Assembly (NCBI GenBank): GCA_963210315.1
Contig: OY723312.1
Location: forward strand, 1,116,001-1,180,000
Source of the DNA: Rhynchopus euleeides
Taxonomy: Eukaryota; Euglenozoa; Diplonemea; Diplonemida; Diplonemidae
Direction: 5' to 3'
DNA: 64,000 nucleotides
Part shown: piece after piece, positions 61,275 through 64,000 of the stretch
How positions within the stretch are numbered: position 1 is the first letter of the stretch
Layout: every line of letters starts with the position of its first letter
Made by a program: the position numbers and the translations under genes
The notes under the pieces: generated by a model
The model's database searches: none
The model's input: the letters and a program-made list of their open reading frames with translations, nothing else
Told to the model about the DNA's origin: nothing

Positions 61275-63861
61275 CATCCCAAACTTGGGACCCACCGAAA
61301 AATGGACCAGATGGTGGTCCCAAATTAGGGACCGACCAACAAGGCGACCAGATGGCGGTCCCAAATTTGGGACCGACCAACAAAGCGACCAGATGGCGGT
61401 CCCAAATTTGGGACCGACCGAAAAATTGGCCAGATGGCGGTCCCAAATTTGGGACCGACCCGTAAAGCGACCAGATGGTGGTCCCAATTTTGGGACCGAC
61501 CCATAAAGCGACCAGATGGCGGTCCCAAATTTGGGACCGACCCGTAAAGCGACCAGATGGTGGTCCCAATTTTGGGACCGACCCATAAAGCGACCAGATG
61601 GCGGTCCCAAATTTGGGACCGACCAACAAAGCGACCAGATGGTGGTCCCAAATTTGGGACCGACCGAGAAAGCGACCAGATGGTGGTCCCAAATTTGGGA
61701 CCGACCGAAAAATTGGCCAGATGGCGGTCCCAAATTTGGGACCGACCCGTAAAGCGACCAGATGGTGGTCCCAATTTTGGGACCGACCCATAAAGCGACC
61801 AGATGGCGGTCCCAAATTTGGGACCGACCCGTAAAGCGACCAGATGGTGGTCCCAATTTTGGGACCGACCCATAAAGCGACCAGATGGCGGTCCCAAATT
61901 TGGGACCGACCAACAAAGCGACCAGATGGTGGTCCCAAATTTGGGACCGACCGAGAAAGCGACCAGATGGTGGTCCCAAATTTGGGACCGACCGAAAAAT
62001 TGGCCAGATGGCGGTCCCAAATTTGGGACCGACCCGTAAAGCGACCAGATGGTGGTCCCAATTTTGGGACCGACCCATAAAGCGACCAGATGGCGGTCCC
62101 AAATTTGGGACCGACCAACAAAGCGACCAGATGGTGGTCCCAAATTTGGGACCGACCGAGAAAGCGACCAGATGGTGGTCCCAAATTTGGGACCGACCAA
62201 TAAAGCGACCAGATGGCGGTCCCAAATTTGGGACCGACCGAAAAATTGGCCAGATGGCGGTCCCAAATTTGGGACCGACCCGTAAAGCGACCAGATGGTG
62301 GTCCCAATTTTGGGACCGACCCATAAAGCGACCAGATGGCGGTCCCAAATTTGGGACCGACCAACAAAGCGACCAGATGGTGGTCCCAAATTTGGGACCG
62401 ACCGAGAAAGCGACCAGATGGTGGTCCCAAATTTGGGACCGACCCATAAAGCGACCAGATGGCGGTCCCAAATTTGGGACCGACCGAAAAATTGACCAGA
62501 TGGCGGTCCCAAATTTGGGACCGACCAACAAAGCGACCAGATGGCGGTCCCAAATTTGGGACCGACCGAAAAATTGACCAGATGGCGGTCCCAAATTTGG
62601 GACCGACCAATAAAGCGACCAGATGGCGGTCCCAAATTTGGGACCGACCCATAAAGCGACCAGATGGCGGTCCCAAATTTGGGACCGACCAACAAAGCGA
62701 CCAGATGGTGGTCCCAAATTTGGGACCGACCGAGAAAGCGACCAGATGGTGGTCCCAAATTTGGGACCGACCCATAAAGCGACCAGATGGCGGTCCCAAA
62801 TTTGGGACCGACCGAAAAATTGACCAGATGGCGGTCCCAAATTTGGGACCGACCAACAAAGCGACCAGATGGCGGTCCCAAATTTGGGACCGACCGAAAA
62901 ATTGACCAGATGGCGGTCCCAAATTTGGGACCGACCAATAAAGCGACCAGATGGCGGTCCCAAATTTGGGACCGACCCATAAAGCGACCAGATGGCGGTC
63001 CCAAATTTGGGACCGACCGAGAAAGCGACCAGATGGTGGTCCCAAATTTGGGACCGACCAATAAAGCGACCAGATGGTGGTCCCAAATTTGGGACAGACC
63101 CATAAAGCGACCAGATGGCGGTCCCAAATTTGGGACCGACCAATAAAGCGACCAGATGGCGGTCCCAAATTTGGGACCGACCCATAAAGCGACCAGATGG
63201 CGGTCCCAAATTTGGGACCGACCGAGAAAGCGACCAGATGGCGGTCCCAAATTTGGGACCGACCAACAAAGCGACCAGATGGTGGTCCCAAATTTGGGAC
63301 CACCATCTGGTCGCTTTCTCGGTCGGTCCCAAATTTGGGACCGCCATCTGGTCGCTTTCTCGGTCGGTCCCAATTTTGGGACCGCCATATGGTCGCTTTA
63401 TGGGTCGGTCCCAATTGTGGGACCACCATCTGGTCGCTTTCTCGGTCGGTCCCAAATTTGGGACCACCATCTGGTCGCTTTATGGCTCGGTCCCAAATTT
63501 GGGACCGCCATCTGGTCAATTTTTCGGTCGGTCCCAAATTTGGGACCGCCATCTGGTCGCTTTCTCGGTCGGTCCCAATTTTGGGACCGACATCTGGTCG
63601 CTTTATGGGTCGGTCCCAATTGTGGGACCACCATCTGGTCGCTTTCTCGGTCGGTCCCAAATTTGGGACCGCCATCTGGTCGCTTTATTGGTCGGTCCCA
63701 TATTTGGGACCGCCCTCTGGTCAATTTTTCGGTCGGTCCCAAATTTGGGACCACCATCTGGTCGCTTTATCGGTCGGTCCCAAATTTGAGACCACCATCT
63801 GGTCGCTTTATGGGTCGGTCCCAAATTTGGGACCGCCATCTGGTCGCTTTATTGGTCGGTG
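61275..63861. repeat. Satellite 2: 41-bp tandem array, about 63 units, with an orientation flip
   Basis: The unit is GCGACCAGATGGCGGTCCCA, AATTTGGGACCGACCAACAA, A, built around the 18-bp palindrome GGTCCCAAATTTGGGACC. Variants (AAC, GAG, CAT, CGT, AAAATT linkers; GCGG/GTGG) recur in multi-unit blocks, for example 287 bp (7 units) and 328 bp (8 units). Units run in one direction to 63292, then in the other. 41 is not a multiple of 3 and the unit has no stops, so very long frames (up to 879 codons) arise on both strands. They are not genes. Confidence 0.95.
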
Positions 63862-64000
63862 AACATCCTTCAGGATTTTGAAGGCACGTCTCACACCGGT
63901 TGGTGCTGTGTCGCATTCCAGGGGATAGTCCTTCACTTGGGTACGATTCGGCGCGACTGAGTCATCAAGCTTCATCCACCTGCCTCTCATGGTGGCGTTG
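63862..64000 (-). CDS. Possible partial exon at the window end
   Basis: The minus frame from the edge reads NATMRGRWMKLDDSVAPNRT, then VKDYPLECDTAPTGVRRAFK, ILKDVH and runs into satellite 2. Composition is protein-like, without repeats. It could be an exon or relic broken by the satellite. No family recognised. Confidence 0.35.

Noticed and set aside
61036-63675. Minus-strand frames of 879, 790 and 687 codons, plus many plus-strand frames, rich in VPNLGPPSGRF repeats
   Set aside because: They lie in a 41-bp satellite without stops. 41 is not a multiple of 3, so all frames stay open together on both strands. This is an artefact of the repeat.

Overview
The window looks like nuclear DNA from a GC-rich, repeat-laden unicellular eukaryote, probably an alga or related protist. 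I cannot place it to species. The evidence is eukaryotic: non-LTR and tyrosine-recombinase retroelements, MITEs with target duplications, long 41-bp satellites, very many poly-C/poly-G runs, and a 200-N assembly gap. I see no bacterial operon, no rRNA and no tRNA. Only about a quarter of the window looks protein-coding. || Layout. 1-2.4 kb: end of a host reading frame cut by a MITE, then a 5'-truncated LINE copy. 2.4-5 kb: gene-free, poly-C rich. 5.05-8.9 kb: satellite 1 (41-bp unit). 9-11.8 kb: dispersed repeats. 11.8-18.7 kb: a tandem duplication (unit about 3.27 kb) bounded by copies of a 692-bp palindromic element (PAL692). 18.7-20.2 kb: a ~185-bp tandem repeat and another PAL692 fragment. 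20.4-21.65 kb: a partial OTU/zinc-cluster reading frame. 22-29.7 kb: dispersed repeats and palindromic-word arrays, no convincing gene. 29.77-32.8 kb: a broken DIRS/Ngaro-like retroelement whose terminal repeat carries a MITE. 34.5-37.05 kb: a TIR-bounded 2.5-kb DNA element with four small unknown reading frames. 37.8-47.04 kb: one uninterrupted 3,076-residue gene. 47-50.3 kb: gene-free, including a second copy of that gene's upstream region running into the gap. 50.35-56.34 kb: a near full-length LINE on the minus strand. 56.4-61.2 kb: repeats, including a PAL692 copy with a nested MITE. 61.27-63.86 kb: satellite 2, also 41-bp, which flips orientation. 63.86-64 kb: edge of a possible minus-strand exon. 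|| The main host gene encodes what looks like a whole pathway on one chain: a degenerate N-acetyltransferase (NAT)-like domain, a sugar epimerase/dehydratase, two glycosyltransferase-like domains, a kinase-like fold, two more glycosyltransferase-like domains, a GTP cyclohydrolase II domain with its zinc and catalytic residues, and a second NAT domain with an intact Cys-His-Asp triad. Its C-terminal tail is an antisense reading of an inverted copy of its own third glycosyltransferase segment. || The LINE is also unusual. A 2A-type motif (DIETNPGP) sits just before its endonuclease, in frame with and downstream of the single UGA that ends a small zinc-finger ORF1. Both LINE copies are bounded on both sides by (CT)n, which suggests microsatellite-targeted insertion.
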